NCBI RefSeq assembly: GCF_900142225.1
Contig: NZ_FRAD01000017.1
Location: 8,074-72,073 of the forward strand
Reading direction: 5' to 3'
From: Hathewaya proteolytica DSM 3090
Lineage (GTDB): Bacteria > Bacillota > Clostridia > Clostridiales > Clostridiaceae
DNA: 64,000 nt
The notes beneath the pieces were generated by a model, which had not been told where the DNA came from, searched no databases, and was given only the letters and a program-made list of their open reading frames with translations. A program made the position numbers and the translations under genes. Shown here one piece after another: positions 8,223 to 16,521 of the stretch (position 1 is its first letter; every line of letters starts with the position of its first letter).

Positions 8223-9980
8223 CTATATCATGTAGGCTGTTTCAAAGCAATCTATGGAAATGGGCTTGCTGATCACGTAGCCTTGTATATAATCACAATT
8301 TAGTTCTTTCATGAAGTTTAACTGCTGAAGATTTTCTATGCCTTCTACTAGACATTTAATATTCATATCATGGCAAATATTAATTATATTCTTAATTATG
8401 ATCTCGCTTTTTTTATTTTTTTCTATATTAAGAACTAAGCTTTTGTCTATTTTAATTACATCAAAATCTAGGAGGGTAATCATATCCAGGCTAGAATACA
8501 TACAACCGAAATCATCTAAAGAAAGTATAAAACCTAACTTTTTTAGTTCAGCTCCTATGGAAGCTATGTAATTGCGCTCAATTTCCCCCACACTTTCGGT
8601 TATTTCAATTTCAATCATGCGTGGAGAAACTTTGTATTTTTTACATATTTCCATGACGTGGTGAATAAAGCTTTCTTCCATCAGTGTAATCCTAGAAAAG
8701 TTTAGAGATATTTTCATGGGTGTTTTTCCTCGGGAAATCCAGTTGTTTAGAAGTCTACAACATTCTTCAAATACAAAGAAATCTAAATATTGGATAGTCT
8801 TTTCTTTCTCAAGAAGAGGTATAAACTTGTCTGGTGGAACTATGCTCATTTCTGAATTTATGCGCCTAACCAAGGCTTCAGCCCCGTATACTTTATCTGT
8901 TGATAAATCAAATTTAGGTTGAAGAAACACAGTGAATTTTTTGTGATTTAGGGAGTCCAATAAATCCTTCAGCAATAAAGGAACATGAGTTTTTTTGTTT
9001 GTCAGATTTTTTTTATAAAATTCTTGTTTGTTAATGTACATCAGTTCATCTGCGTCATATACCATTTTTCTAAGATTGATTTCTGAATCACACCAAGTGT
9101 AACCTATGGAAACACCGTTGTTGCTTTTAGATAGCAGTGATGCTTTAAAGCTATCAATGCTTTTTAAAAAGTTTTGTCTAGAGATGTTCTCACAGAACAC
9201 CACAAATTCATCTCCACTGAGTCTAAAAACATAATGGTCTTTAAAGGTGTTTTTAATTGCCTGGGATATGGATATAATTACAGCATCACCATAGCTGTGG
9301 CCATATGTATCATTAATCTGCTTTAAGCCATTGATATCTGCAAAAATCACACCTAAAGAGGAAAGCGCTTCTGGATTGATTTTAGATGTATAGTCCATGT
9401 ACTTATTTCTATTGTTCAAATTTGTAAGAGAATCATGATAGCTAAGATATTTTAACTTGTCGTTCATTCTCCGTTTTGAAATTTCGTTTATAATAAAGTA
9501 AGAAAGAGAACAAAGGAATTCACTTCCCTTAGATAAGTCATCAGGGTTGTCCACCCCAAGAAATCCTACAATCTCTTGATTTATTCTAAAAGGGACAGCC
9601 ATCAAGCTATGGATATCCTGACAGGATAAACTTTCGTATTCTTCAGGATAATCAATCTTCATGTCTTCCATATTTTTTATTATTACACAATTGTTTTTGT
9701 TGAATTCTTCTATCCATCTATTCATAATGAAAGTGGGAATGGATTGAAGATTATCTTTTTGAGGCGTTACTTTATCTATGCATTTTTCATAGGTATTGTG
9801 AGAGAGATTTTTCTCCCAGTCGAATTCAAAAACGTAGGCTCTGTCAGCTTTATAGTAGTGAAGTACGTATTCTAAAACAGTAGTCATTGCTTTGTGCAAA
9901 TCTTCTTCAACTAAAAGAGATTTGATGCAGTCGATTATACCTATTTCCCCCAGTGCATCTATAATATCATTTTTTGTCAT
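8223..9980 (-). CDS. GAF-GGDEF-EAL c-di-GMP turnover protein
   Basis: A 585-residue cytoplasmic protein with no membrane segment. A GAF-type sensor lies at about 20-165, a diguanylate cyclase domain at 175-325, and an EAL phosphodiesterase at 340-580. The cyclase signature reads SGDEF (255-259) rather than GGDEF, but the magnesium/substrate segment ADINGLKQINDTYGH is intact. The EAL domain keeps EALVR (368-372), the Asn of LNFSR, ITES, DDFG and the late EGIE glutamate, so phosphodiesterase activity is expected. Whether the cyclase is active cannot be settled from the sequence. It is transcribed alone. Confidence 0.93.
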   Translation of the reverse strand: MTKNDIIDALGEIGIIDCIKSLLVEEDLHKAMTTVLEYVLHYYKADRAYVFEFDWEKNLSHNTYEKCIDKVTPQKDNLQSIPTFIMNRWIEEFNKNNCVIIKNMEDMKIDYPEEYESLSCQDIHSLMAVPFRINQEIVGFLGVDNPDDLSKGSEFLCSLSYFIINEISKRRMNDKLKYLSYHDSLTNLNNRNKYMDYTSKINPEALSSLGVIFADINGLKQINDTYGHSYGDAVIISISQAIKNTFKDHYVFRLSGDEFVVFCENISRQNFLKSIDSFKASLLSKSNNGVSIGYTWCDSEINLRKMVYDADELMYINKQEFYKKNLTNKKTHVPLLLKDLLDSLNHKKFTVFLQPKFDLSTDKVYGAEALVRRINSEMSIVPPDKFIPLLEKEKTIQYLDFFVFEECCRLLNNWISRGKTPMKISLNFSRITLMEESFIHHVMEICKKYKVSPRMIEIEITESVGEIERNYIASIGAELKKLGFILSLDDFGCMYSSLDMITLLDFDVIKIDKSLVLNIEKNKKSEIIIKNIINICHDMNIKCLVEGIENLQQLNFMKELNCDYIQGYVISKPISIDCFETAYMI

Positions 9981-10181
9981 ACATCCACCACCTAAACATA
10001 ATATCTTTGATTATATAATTAGTATATCATAGTAAAAATACATATCGGACTAAAATTTAGCAATAAAACAGGATAAAATAAGAAAATTAAGTTTTTTAAT
10101 CTATTTTTAATGTTTAATATATTTTACATTAATCTTTGTTGTTTATTATGTAATCATAATAAAAATATGGAGATGATGTAT

Positions 10182-10550
10182 ATGGAAAAAGACAAAAATT
10201 TAGAGCAGTACAATGAAAATGGATATGAGAAAAGCTATGGTATAGGTGAGCTATTAGGCAGGATATGCAAATTTATTTCCAGAACCATTAAAAAGGGATG
10301 TGTCAATTATCTTATGGTAACAAAGGATGGAAGAAGGACCATAAAATTATCACTTACACTTTGTGCTTTCCTTACCGTGGTAGCCTTTGTACCCGTAGCA
10401 GTTTTAACGGTGGTAGGGTTGTTTACGGATCATAAATTTTCTTTAGTTGGCCCAAATATAAAAAGTGATGATATCAATGATGTTTTTGGAAAGGCAGCTG
10501 ATTCTGCAAGAAACATGAAAAATGATTTTAAAGAGGGCTATAGACAATAA
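10182..10550 (+). CDS. Small membrane protein with DUF4342-type C-terminal region
   Basis: A 122-residue protein. The ATG at 10182 is preferred because GGAG lies 9 bases upstream; in-frame ATGs at 10173 and 10176 sit too close to it. A charged N-terminal half (KDGRRTIKLSLTL around residues 50-60) leads into a membrane segment (about 60-85). The tail has the motif DDINDVFGKAADSARNMK. The same plan (basic strand, hydrophobic span, short strand, DDIN motif, basic helix) occurs in the protein at 10711-11301, so the two are paralogues. Function unknown. Confidence 0.6.
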   Translation: MEKDKNLEQYNENGYEKSYGIGELLGRICKFISRTIKKGCVNYLMVTKDGRRTIKLSLTLCAFLTVVAFVPVAVLTVVGLFTDHKFSLVGPNIKSDDINDVFGKAADSARNMKNDFKEGYRQ

Positions 10551-10572
10551 ACACTGGATTGGCAATACTGAT

Positions 10573-10606
10573 AGGGGGACTCATTATTCTGAGTTCCCCT
10601 TATTTA
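10573..10606 (+). terminator. Rho-independent terminator
   Basis: Stem AGGGGGACTCA / TGAGTTCCCCT with a 6-base loop, followed by TATTT. It separates the two DUF4342-type genes into different transcripts. Confidence 0.7.
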
Positions 10607-10710
10607 ATATATACTAAATAAGTTTTAACAATGATATAATAATAACAGGGGGAATTGACATATTAAGATTGGTTTCACCATATTAAATGTGAGGAATGGG
10701 AGCAATGATT

Positions 10711-11301
10711 ATGGACCATGACAAGCTTATAAGGAAACTTACTGAAAATGCTGCTGTGACTTTTGAGGATGCAAAGATGGCTTTAGAATCTAATGATTGG
10801 GATATTATAGATGCCATGTTACAATTAGAGGACGTTGGCAAGGTTAAATCACCTGATATGAAGATATATTTCACCAATGACAGAAATAAGAGTTTTAGTG
10901 AAATTGTAGCTTGCTGTGAGGAAAAATCATGGCAGTATTATGAAAACAAGGATAGGAAAAAATATGATGAAAGGCACGAAAAGACAAGGAGTGCCTTTGA
11001 GAAGGCATGTAAGTTTATAGAAAAATGCAATGGTGTATTTATAGAGATAAAGAGGCGGGAAGGAAGTGTTCTTCGGTTGCCCATTACTGTAGTTGCTTTG
11101 CTACTAATCTTTTGCTATCGTATTGTAATACCTTTAGTCATAGTGGCTCTTTTATGTAATGTGGAATTTTCCATAGATGGTGAGGCACTTGGTGGTAATG
11201 GTGATGATATAAATAGCCTATTTAACAGGGCACACTGTAAGGCTGAAAAAGTAAGAAATAATATAAGAGCAAAGATGAAGAAAAACGGAAAGTATAAATA
11301 A
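10711..11301 (+). CDS. UBA-like plus DUF4342-type membrane protein
   Basis: A 196-residue protein. ATG 10711 has GGGAG at an 8-base distance; the in-frame ATGs at 10696 and 10705 are worse placed. The first 45 residues (ENAAVTFEDAKMALESNDWD, then a short helix) look like the UBA/TS-N helical bundle found at the N-terminus of DUF4342 proteins. A charged middle region, a membrane segment (about 130-155) and the C-terminal DDINSLFNRA motif follow, the last two shared with the upstream paralogue. It lies 21 bases before a response regulator gene, so it probably heads that operon. The role is unknown; a link to the two-component system is inference. Confidence 0.65.
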   Translation: MDHDKLIRKLTENAAVTFEDAKMALESNDWDIIDAMLQLEDVGKVKSPDMKIYFTNDRNKSFSEIVACCEEKSWQYYENKDRKKYDERHEKTRSAFEKACKFIEKCNGVFIEIKRREGSVLRLPITVVALLLIFCYRIVIPLVIVALLCNVEFSIDGEALGGNGDDINSLFNRAHCKAEKVRNNIRAKMKKNGKYK

Positions 11302-11322
11302 AAAGGTAGAAGGGGCATAGGC

Positions 11323-12006
11323 ATGAGTACAATTTTATTGGTAGAGGATGAGGAGAAGATTGCAAGATTTGTAGAATTGGAGTTGAAACATGAGGGATAC
11401 CAGGTTATAAAGGCTAACAATGGTAGAGAGGGCCTTGAAATATCAGAGCAGGGCAAAGCAGAACTTGTATTACTGGATATAATGCTTCCTGAACTCAATG
11501 GTTTGGAAGTGCTTCGACGGCTTCGAAAGACCTCTGATGTGCCGGTTATAATGCTGACAGCCAGAGATGCTATTATGGATAAAGTAGCGGGCCTGGATGG
11601 TGGGGCTGATGACTATATTACAAAGCCTTTTGCCATTGAGGAATTATTGGCCAGGATAAGAACGGCTTTAAAGAAGAGAATAGTTATGGATAATCAACTA
11701 TTGTCAGAAGTTTTGCATTGCGGTGAATTATGCCTTGACAAAGCTAGGCATAGAGTGACCTATGGAGAAATAGAGGTAGAACTTACAAATCGTGAATTTT
11801 GTCTTCTTCAGGTTCTATTAGAAAATAAAAATATAGTTATGACTAGGGAGACTTTGATGGAAAAGGTTTGCGGTTATGATTATTTGGGTGAAACCAATGT
11901 GATAGACGTGTATATTCGATATTTAAGAAGTAAAATTGATGATGCTTTTGGGATAAAGCTTATAACCACGGTGCGTGGAGTGGGGTATGTCATAAAAGAT
12001 GAGTAA
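11323..12006 (+). CDS. OmpR-family response regulator
   Basis: A 227-residue protein. The receiver has the acidic pair E8/D9, phosphoacceptor D52 (LVLLDIMLPELNG) and switch Lys K101 (YITKPFAIEELLAR). The winged-helix effector contains LTNREFCLLQVLLENKN and ends VRGVGYVIKDE. It overlaps the kinase at 11999 by 8 bases, so the two are translationally coupled. The closest look-alikes are ArlR/CsrR-type regulators, but orthology cannot be shown by eye. The preceding DUF4342 gene is 21 bases upstream, probably in the same transcript. Confidence 0.93.
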   Translation: MSTILLVEDEEKIARFVELELKHEGYQVIKANNGREGLEISEQGKAELVLLDIMLPELNGLEVLRRLRKTSDVPVIMLTARDAIMDKVAGLDGGADDYITKPFAIEELLARIRTALKKRIVMDNQLLSEVLHCGELCLDKARHRVTYGEIEVELTNREFCLLQVLLENKNIVMTRETLMEKVCGYDYLGETNVIDVYIRYLRSKIDDAFGIKLITTVRGVGYVIKDE

Positions 12007-13249
12007 AATAAAATCTGATAAAAAAGTTAAATCTATTGTAAGAGAACTTAATTTCAATTTTGTTATGAAGACCTTTTTGCGATTTTTATTTATGGATGTA
12101 ATAGTTATCTGTGTTGCTGTAATAGTATGGGGTATACAAACTGAATTAAGTTATTTTGGCAACATTGCAAAGGATGCATCAAGGAACTTCAATATTGTAG
12201 CATTTAATGAAGCCACATATACTGTGATTTCATCCAGTGGTAAAACCATGGTGGCACAGGTTGGAGGATTTATGGTAACCATGGGAATTACAGCTGGAGT
12301 GGCATTTATAGTGCAGATTTTTATGATATTGAATGAGATTATTTTTGGAAGAGTAAAGATAAGACGTATTTTGAAACCATTAAATCAGATATCGGAAATG
12401 GCTAACAGATTAAGCAATCTAAACTTTGATGAAAATATGGTTCAGGATTTAGAAGAGGCCATAGCAAAAGTTAGCCCCATGACTTCAGGGGAAAAAATAC
12501 ACACAGGCAATAGTGAACTTAAGGGCCTTGAAGAGGCTATAAATAATCTTCTAGAGAGGATGCGTGAGTCTTACAGGCAGCAAGCTAGGTTTGTATCTGA
12601 TGCTTCCCACGAACTTAGAACCCCTATTGCTGTAATTCAGGGGTATGCTAATATGCTGGATAGGTGGGGAAAAGAGGATGAGAGCGTATTAAACGAGTCC
12701 ATATTGGCAATAAAAAGTGAGTCCGAAAATATGAAAAATCTTGTGGAACAACTTTTGTTTTTAGCCCGTGGCATAAATGGCAAAACCCAGTTGAAGTACA
12801 CTGAATTTATGCTTAGTGATATGATGAATGAGGTCTTTGAGGAGTCTAAAATGATAGACGTGAAACATGTATATGAGTATTATCCAGAGGGTATAATTGA
12901 GATGTATGCAGATGAGCCACTATTAAAACAGACTGTTCGCATACTCATAGAGAATGCCGCAAAATATACAGACCAAGGGGAGAGCATTGTACTTAGAACA
13001 GGTAAAACTGAAAAAGGTGAGCCGTATATTTCAGTGCAGGACAACGGTATAGGCATGGACAGCGGGGATGTTTGCCACATATTTGACAGATTTTTCAGAG
13101 CAGACACGGCAAGAGCTAGGAAAACTGGGGGTACGGGCCTTGGGTTATCTATTGCTAAGTGGATTGTAGATAACCACAGAGGCTATTTTTCCGTAATAAG
13201 CAGGAAAGGCATTGGTACAAGGATAAGGGTGTATCTGCCTAAAAAATAA
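11999..13249 (+). CDS. Sensor histidine kinase (HAMP, HisKA, HATPase)
   Basis: A 416-residue kinase with two membrane helices (about 28-46 and 83-108) bracketing a short extracytoplasmic loop of under 40 residues. A HAMP linker (RRILKPLNQISEMANRLSN) follows, then the H-box SDASHELRTPI with His near residue 204, an N-box (LIENAAKYTDQ), D-box (DNGIGMD) and G-box (GTGLGLSIAK). The tiny external loop suggests sensing within or near the membrane, as in ArlS-like kinases. It is coupled to the upstream regulator by an 8-base overlap. Confidence 0.93.
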   Translation: MSKIKSDKKVKSIVRELNFNFVMKTFLRFLFMDVIVICVAVIVWGIQTELSYFGNIAKDASRNFNIVAFNEATYTVISSSGKTMVAQVGGFMVTMGITAGVAFIVQIFMILNEIIFGRVKIRRILKPLNQISEMANRLSNLNFDENMVQDLEEAIAKVSPMTSGEKIHTGNSELKGLEEAINNLLERMRESYRQQARFVSDASHELRTPIAVIQGYANMLDRWGKEDESVLNESILAIKSESENMKNLVEQLLFLARGINGKTQLKYTEFMLSDMMNEVFEESKMIDVKHVYEYYPEGIIEMYADEPLLKQTVRILIENAAKYTDQGESIVLRTGKTEKGEPYISVQDNGIGMDSGDVCHIFDRFFRADTARARKTGGTGLGLSIAKWIVDNHRGYFSVISRKGIGTRIRVYLPKK

Positions 13250-13276
13250 TTATAGGTAAAAAGGAGTGATTTGTGC

Positions 13277-13930
13277 ATGGCTCAGAAGAAATATTATGCG
13301 GTTAAATGTGGAAGAAAGACAGGAGTATTTAACACTTGGGATGAATGTAAATCACAGGTTAGCGGGTACAGCGGTGCTATATATAAAAGTTTTACAACTT
13401 ATGGAGAGGCAGAGGATTTTATTATGGGTTCATCTAGTGAGGATAATGACACTTATGAATCTAATGACTTAAAGGAAACTTCTAAGTCTTGTAGGGAAAT
13501 GCAAGAAGGTTGTGTGGAAGCCTATGTAGACGGCAGTTACTCCAATGAATACGGCAATTATTCTTACGGATGTGTTATTCTTGAAGGCAGTGAAATTATT
13601 CGTCTTTCAGGTGTAGGTGATAACGAGGAGTATATTTCCATGAGAAATGTGGCGGGGGAGTTGCTCGGCACTATGAGAGCTATCCAGTGGGCAAAGGAAA
13701 ACAATTGCAAAGCTATCATGATATATCATGACTACGAAGGTATTGCAAGGTGGGCGGATGGTTCTTGGAAAACCAACAAGGATGGAACAAGATCTTATGC
13801 TAAGTTTATACAAGAACATAGGGAGTTTTTGAAAATCAACTTCACAAAGGTATTAGCTCACTCAGGGGTGGAATACAATGAAGAGGCGGATAGACTGGCA
13901 AAGAAGGCACTGGCAGAAAGTAAAAGGTAA
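13277..13930 (+). CDS. Ribonuclease H1 with N-terminal viroplasmin domain
   Basis: A 217-residue protein. ATG 13277 lies 10 bases after AAGGAG; TTG 13271 would extend it by two residues. The first ~45 residues (KYYAVKCGRKTGVFNTWDEC) form the viroplasmin/hybrid-binding domain that grips RNA-DNA duplexes. After a ~30-residue acidic linker comes the RNase H fold, with all four catalytic acids visible: VDGS, AGELLG, YHDYEG and EEADRLAKKA. It degrades RNA in RNA-DNA hybrids in the cytoplasm. It stands 32 bases before recQ, probably in the same transcript. Confidence 0.92.
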   Translation: MAQKKYYAVKCGRKTGVFNTWDECKSQVSGYSGAIYKSFTTYGEAEDFIMGSSSEDNDTYESNDLKETSKSCREMQEGCVEAYVDGSYSNEYGNYSYGCVILEGSEIIRLSGVGDNEEYISMRNVAGELLGTMRAIQWAKENNCKAIMIYHDYEGIARWADGSWKTNKDGTRSYAKFIQEHREFLKINFTKVLAHSGVEYNEEADRLAKKALAESKR

Positions 13931-13962
13931 TTAATTTTGTGAAAGGATTAGGTAGTTAAATA

Positions 13963-15750
13963 ATGATAGAACCCATAGATTTATTGAAACAGTATTTTGG
14001 ATACCACTCTTTTAGAGCGGCACAGGAAGAAATAATAAAGGATATTCTAAAGGGAAAAGATGTGCTTGCTATTATGCCAACTGGGGGAGGCAAATCCATT
14101 TGCTATCAGATACCTGCTTTGATGATGGATGGCATAACCGTGGTCATATCACCTCTTATATCCCTTATGAAGGACCAGGTGGACAATTTAAGAGAACTTG
14201 GGATACCTTCTGCCTATATAAATAGTACGCTGTGTGATGCAGAAGTTTCTATGGTGATAGATAACATGAGAAATGATAAGATAAAAATTCTTTATGTAGC
14301 CCCGGAAAGACTTAATTCTTATGATTTCTGTGCTATTATGAGCACTATGAAGGTATCTATGGTTTCTGTGGATGAGGCTCATTGTGTGTCTCAATGGGGA
14401 CATGATTTTAGGCCAAGCTATAGGAATATTGTAAAGTTTATTGAGTCTTTAGGAAACAGGCCCGTGGTAACAGCTTTTACAGCTACTGCCACTAAGGAAG
14501 TGCGCCAGGATATAGTGGATCTTTTGAATTTGCACAATCCAAAGATATTCATCGCTGGGTTCGATAGAGAAAATTTGGAGTTACAGGTTGTAAAGGGTGG
14601 CAACAAGAACCAGTATATTACAAAGTATATGCAGGAAAATAGCGATACTTGTGGCATAATATATTGCGCTACCAGAAAAGAAGTGGATAAGACATACCAA
14701 TTGTTAAAGGACAGGGGGATGTCTGTTGCCAGGTATCATGGGGGAATGAATGATGAGGAAAGAAAGGATAGCCAAGAGGATTTTGTTTACGATAGAGTAA
14801 ATATTATGGTGGCCACCAATGCTTTTGGCATGGGGATAGATAAATCAAATATAAGGTACGTCATTCATTATAATATGCCTAAAAATATTGAAGCTTATTA
14901 TCAAGAGATAGGTAGGGCAGGGAGAGATGGAGAAAAGAGTCAATGTATACTGCTATTTGCACAAGAAGATGTGCATATTCAGAGATATCTAATAGAGGTC
15001 AGTGTTGAAAATTCAGAGAGAAAAAATAATCAGTACAAGATGCTTCAGGATATGGTAGACTATGTATATACTAATAATTGCCTTAGAAAATACATCTTAA
15101 ATTATTTTGGAGAGGAGCATGAGGGTAAATGTGATAATTGCAGCAACTGCAATGGCCAAGGTGAAATAGTGGACAGAACCGTAGATGCCCAGAAAGTATT
15201 ATCTTGTATTTTTAGATTGGGGAGACCTTATGGAAGTACCATATTAATAGATGTGCTTAAAGGATCTAAAAATAAAAAGGTTATAGCTGGTGGATTTGAT
15301 AAATTGTCTACATATGGTATAATGAAAAATATGCAAAAAGAGCAATTAAAGGATTTTATAAATACTTTGGCGGCCCATAGGTATGTAGATGTGGTAGAAG
15401 GCGAATTTCCAGTTTTAAAGCTTAACAATACTTCTGCAAAAATCCTAAAGGGACAGTTTAAGGTAGAGTTCAAAGAAGAACACAGGGTACAAAAGGTATT
15501 TACTCACAACGAATTGTATACTAGGCTTACTGAGCTTAGACTGGAAATCGCTAAAAGGGATAAAGTGCCGCCTTACATTGTGTTTGCGGATAGTACTTTA
15601 AAGGAAATGAGCATAAGGTACCCGGAGACCAAGGAGCAACTTTTGGATATTAGTGGAGTGGGACAAGTTAAGTATGAAAGATATGGAGCTGAATTTTCAA
15701 AAGTCATTCATGAATATGTAATGGAAAATGGGATAGAGGTTAACACTTAA
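13963..15750 (+). CDS. recQ: ATP-dependent DNA helicase RecQ
   Basis: A 595-residue protein with the full RecQ layout. Helicase motif I is TGGGKS (40-45), motif II is VDEAHC near residue 137 followed by the aromatic-rich SQWGHDFRPSY, and motif VI is QEIGRAGRDG. Zinc-binding cysteines (CDNCSNC) near residue 390 and an RQC winged helix follow. A C-terminal HRDC domain ends the protein (LRLEIAKRDKVPPYIVFADS, then ISGVGQVKYERYG). It unwinds DNA 3' to 5' in recombination and repair. It follows the RNase H gene closely, so an R-loop or fork-repair pairing is plausible. Confidence 0.96.
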   Translation: MIEPIDLLKQYFGYHSFRAAQEEIIKDILKGKDVLAIMPTGGGKSICYQIPALMMDGITVVISPLISLMKDQVDNLRELGIPSAYINSTLCDAEVSMVIDNMRNDKIKILYVAPERLNSYDFCAIMSTMKVSMVSVDEAHCVSQWGHDFRPSYRNIVKFIESLGNRPVVTAFTATATKEVRQDIVDLLNLHNPKIFIAGFDRENLELQVVKGGNKNQYITKYMQENSDTCGIIYCATRKEVDKTYQLLKDRGMSVARYHGGMNDEERKDSQEDFVYDRVNIMVATNAFGMGIDKSNIRYVIHYNMPKNIEAYYQEIGRAGRDGEKSQCILLFAQEDVHIQRYLIEVSVENSERKNNQYKMLQDMVDYVYTNNCLRKYILNYFGEEHEGKCDNCSNCNGQGEIVDRTVDAQKVLSCIFRLGRPYGSTILIDVLKGSKNKKVIAGGFDKLSTYGIMKNMQKEQLKDFINTLAAHRYVDVVEGEFPVLKLNNTSAKILKGQFKVEFKEEHRVQKVFTHNELYTRLTELRLEIAKRDKVPPYIVFADSTLKEMSIRYPETKEQLLDISGVGQVKYERYGAEFSKVIHEYVMENGIEVNT

Positions 15751-15772
15751 AGAAAGGAGGTCGATTGGCGGT

Positions 15773-16432
15773 TTGGGGAAAGTATTAATTATAGAAGAAG
15801 ATATACAATTTATCAATGAAATTGCTTTAGGATTGAGGGAGCTAGGCTACGAATATATAAAGGTAACTAATGTAAACAGGTTATTAGAAGTTGCTCTTAA
15901 TGCTGATATAGAACTTATTATTATGGATGTGAAACTATCCTACAATAATCTTATTTCAGATATGAACAATGGAACTTTTTCTAATGTACCTGTTGTGTTT
16001 GTGAAGAGTCCAGATAAAGAACAAGAAAATGGTGCAAACAAAGTTACCCTTGGCCATACAATTGATAATGATAGGAACTTCGAGATAGAAAATCTGATGG
16101 CACGTGTGCAAGTAACTTTTGGAAAAAGAAAGTCTTCACAAAGAAATTTTCAAATTGGTAAGAATGTAAATGTAGATTTAAAAAAGCAGCTAGTTCAGAT
16201 TGATGGAACCGAGGTAGAGCTGACAAGAAAAGAGTTTGATCTTTTGGAGGTTCTTGTAATTAACCCCAATGTGAATATGTCTAGGGAAAAGATTCACGAG
16301 CTGGTTTGGGGTGATGAGTGTTCTAGTGATTCTAGGACTGTGGATGTTCACATAAGAAAACTTAGAAAAAAACTGCATCTTGAGGATTATATAATAACTG
16401 TATATAAAATGGGGTATAAACTTGAAATGTAA
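15773..16432 (+). CDS. Orphan OmpR-type regulator with divergent receiver
   Basis: A 219-residue protein starting at TTG 15773, 12 bases after AAAGGAGG. The receiver keeps the acidic pocket (IIEED) and a phosphoacceptor-like D52 (IIMDVKL). The rest of the domain is poorly conserved: no clear MP after the Asp, and the stretch between about 60 and 110 is short and lacks the usual GADDY-KPF motif. The winged-helix domain is normal (LTRKEFDLLEVLVINPNVNM ... VDVHIRKLRKKL ... VYKMGYKLEM). No kinase is coupled to it. It probably works without canonical phosphorylation, as inferred for other atypical receivers. Confidence 0.82.
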   Translation: MGKVLIIEEDIQFINEIALGLRELGYEYIKVTNVNRLLEVALNADIELIIMDVKLSYNNLISDMNNGTFSNVPVVFVKSPDKEQENGANKVTLGHTIDNDRNFEIENLMARVQVTFGKRKSSQRNFQIGKNVNVDLKKQLVQIDGTEVELTRKEFDLLEVLVINPNVNMSREKIHELVWGDECSSDSRTVDVHIRKLRKKLHLEDYIITVYKMGYKLEM

Positions 16433-16435
16433 AGT

Positions 16436-16477
16436 ACCTGCTGTCTATCAATTTATGATTAGATGGCAGGTTTTTAT
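16436..16477 (+). terminator. Rho-independent terminator
   Basis: Stem ACCTGCTGTCTATC / GATTAGATGGCAGGT ending in TTTTTATT. It isolates the orphan regulator from the GlnK-like kinase. Confidence 0.8.
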
Positions 16478-16521
16478 TCGTTATGTTTATTTCTAGGTTG
16501 AAATGAAAGGACTGCTGTATT

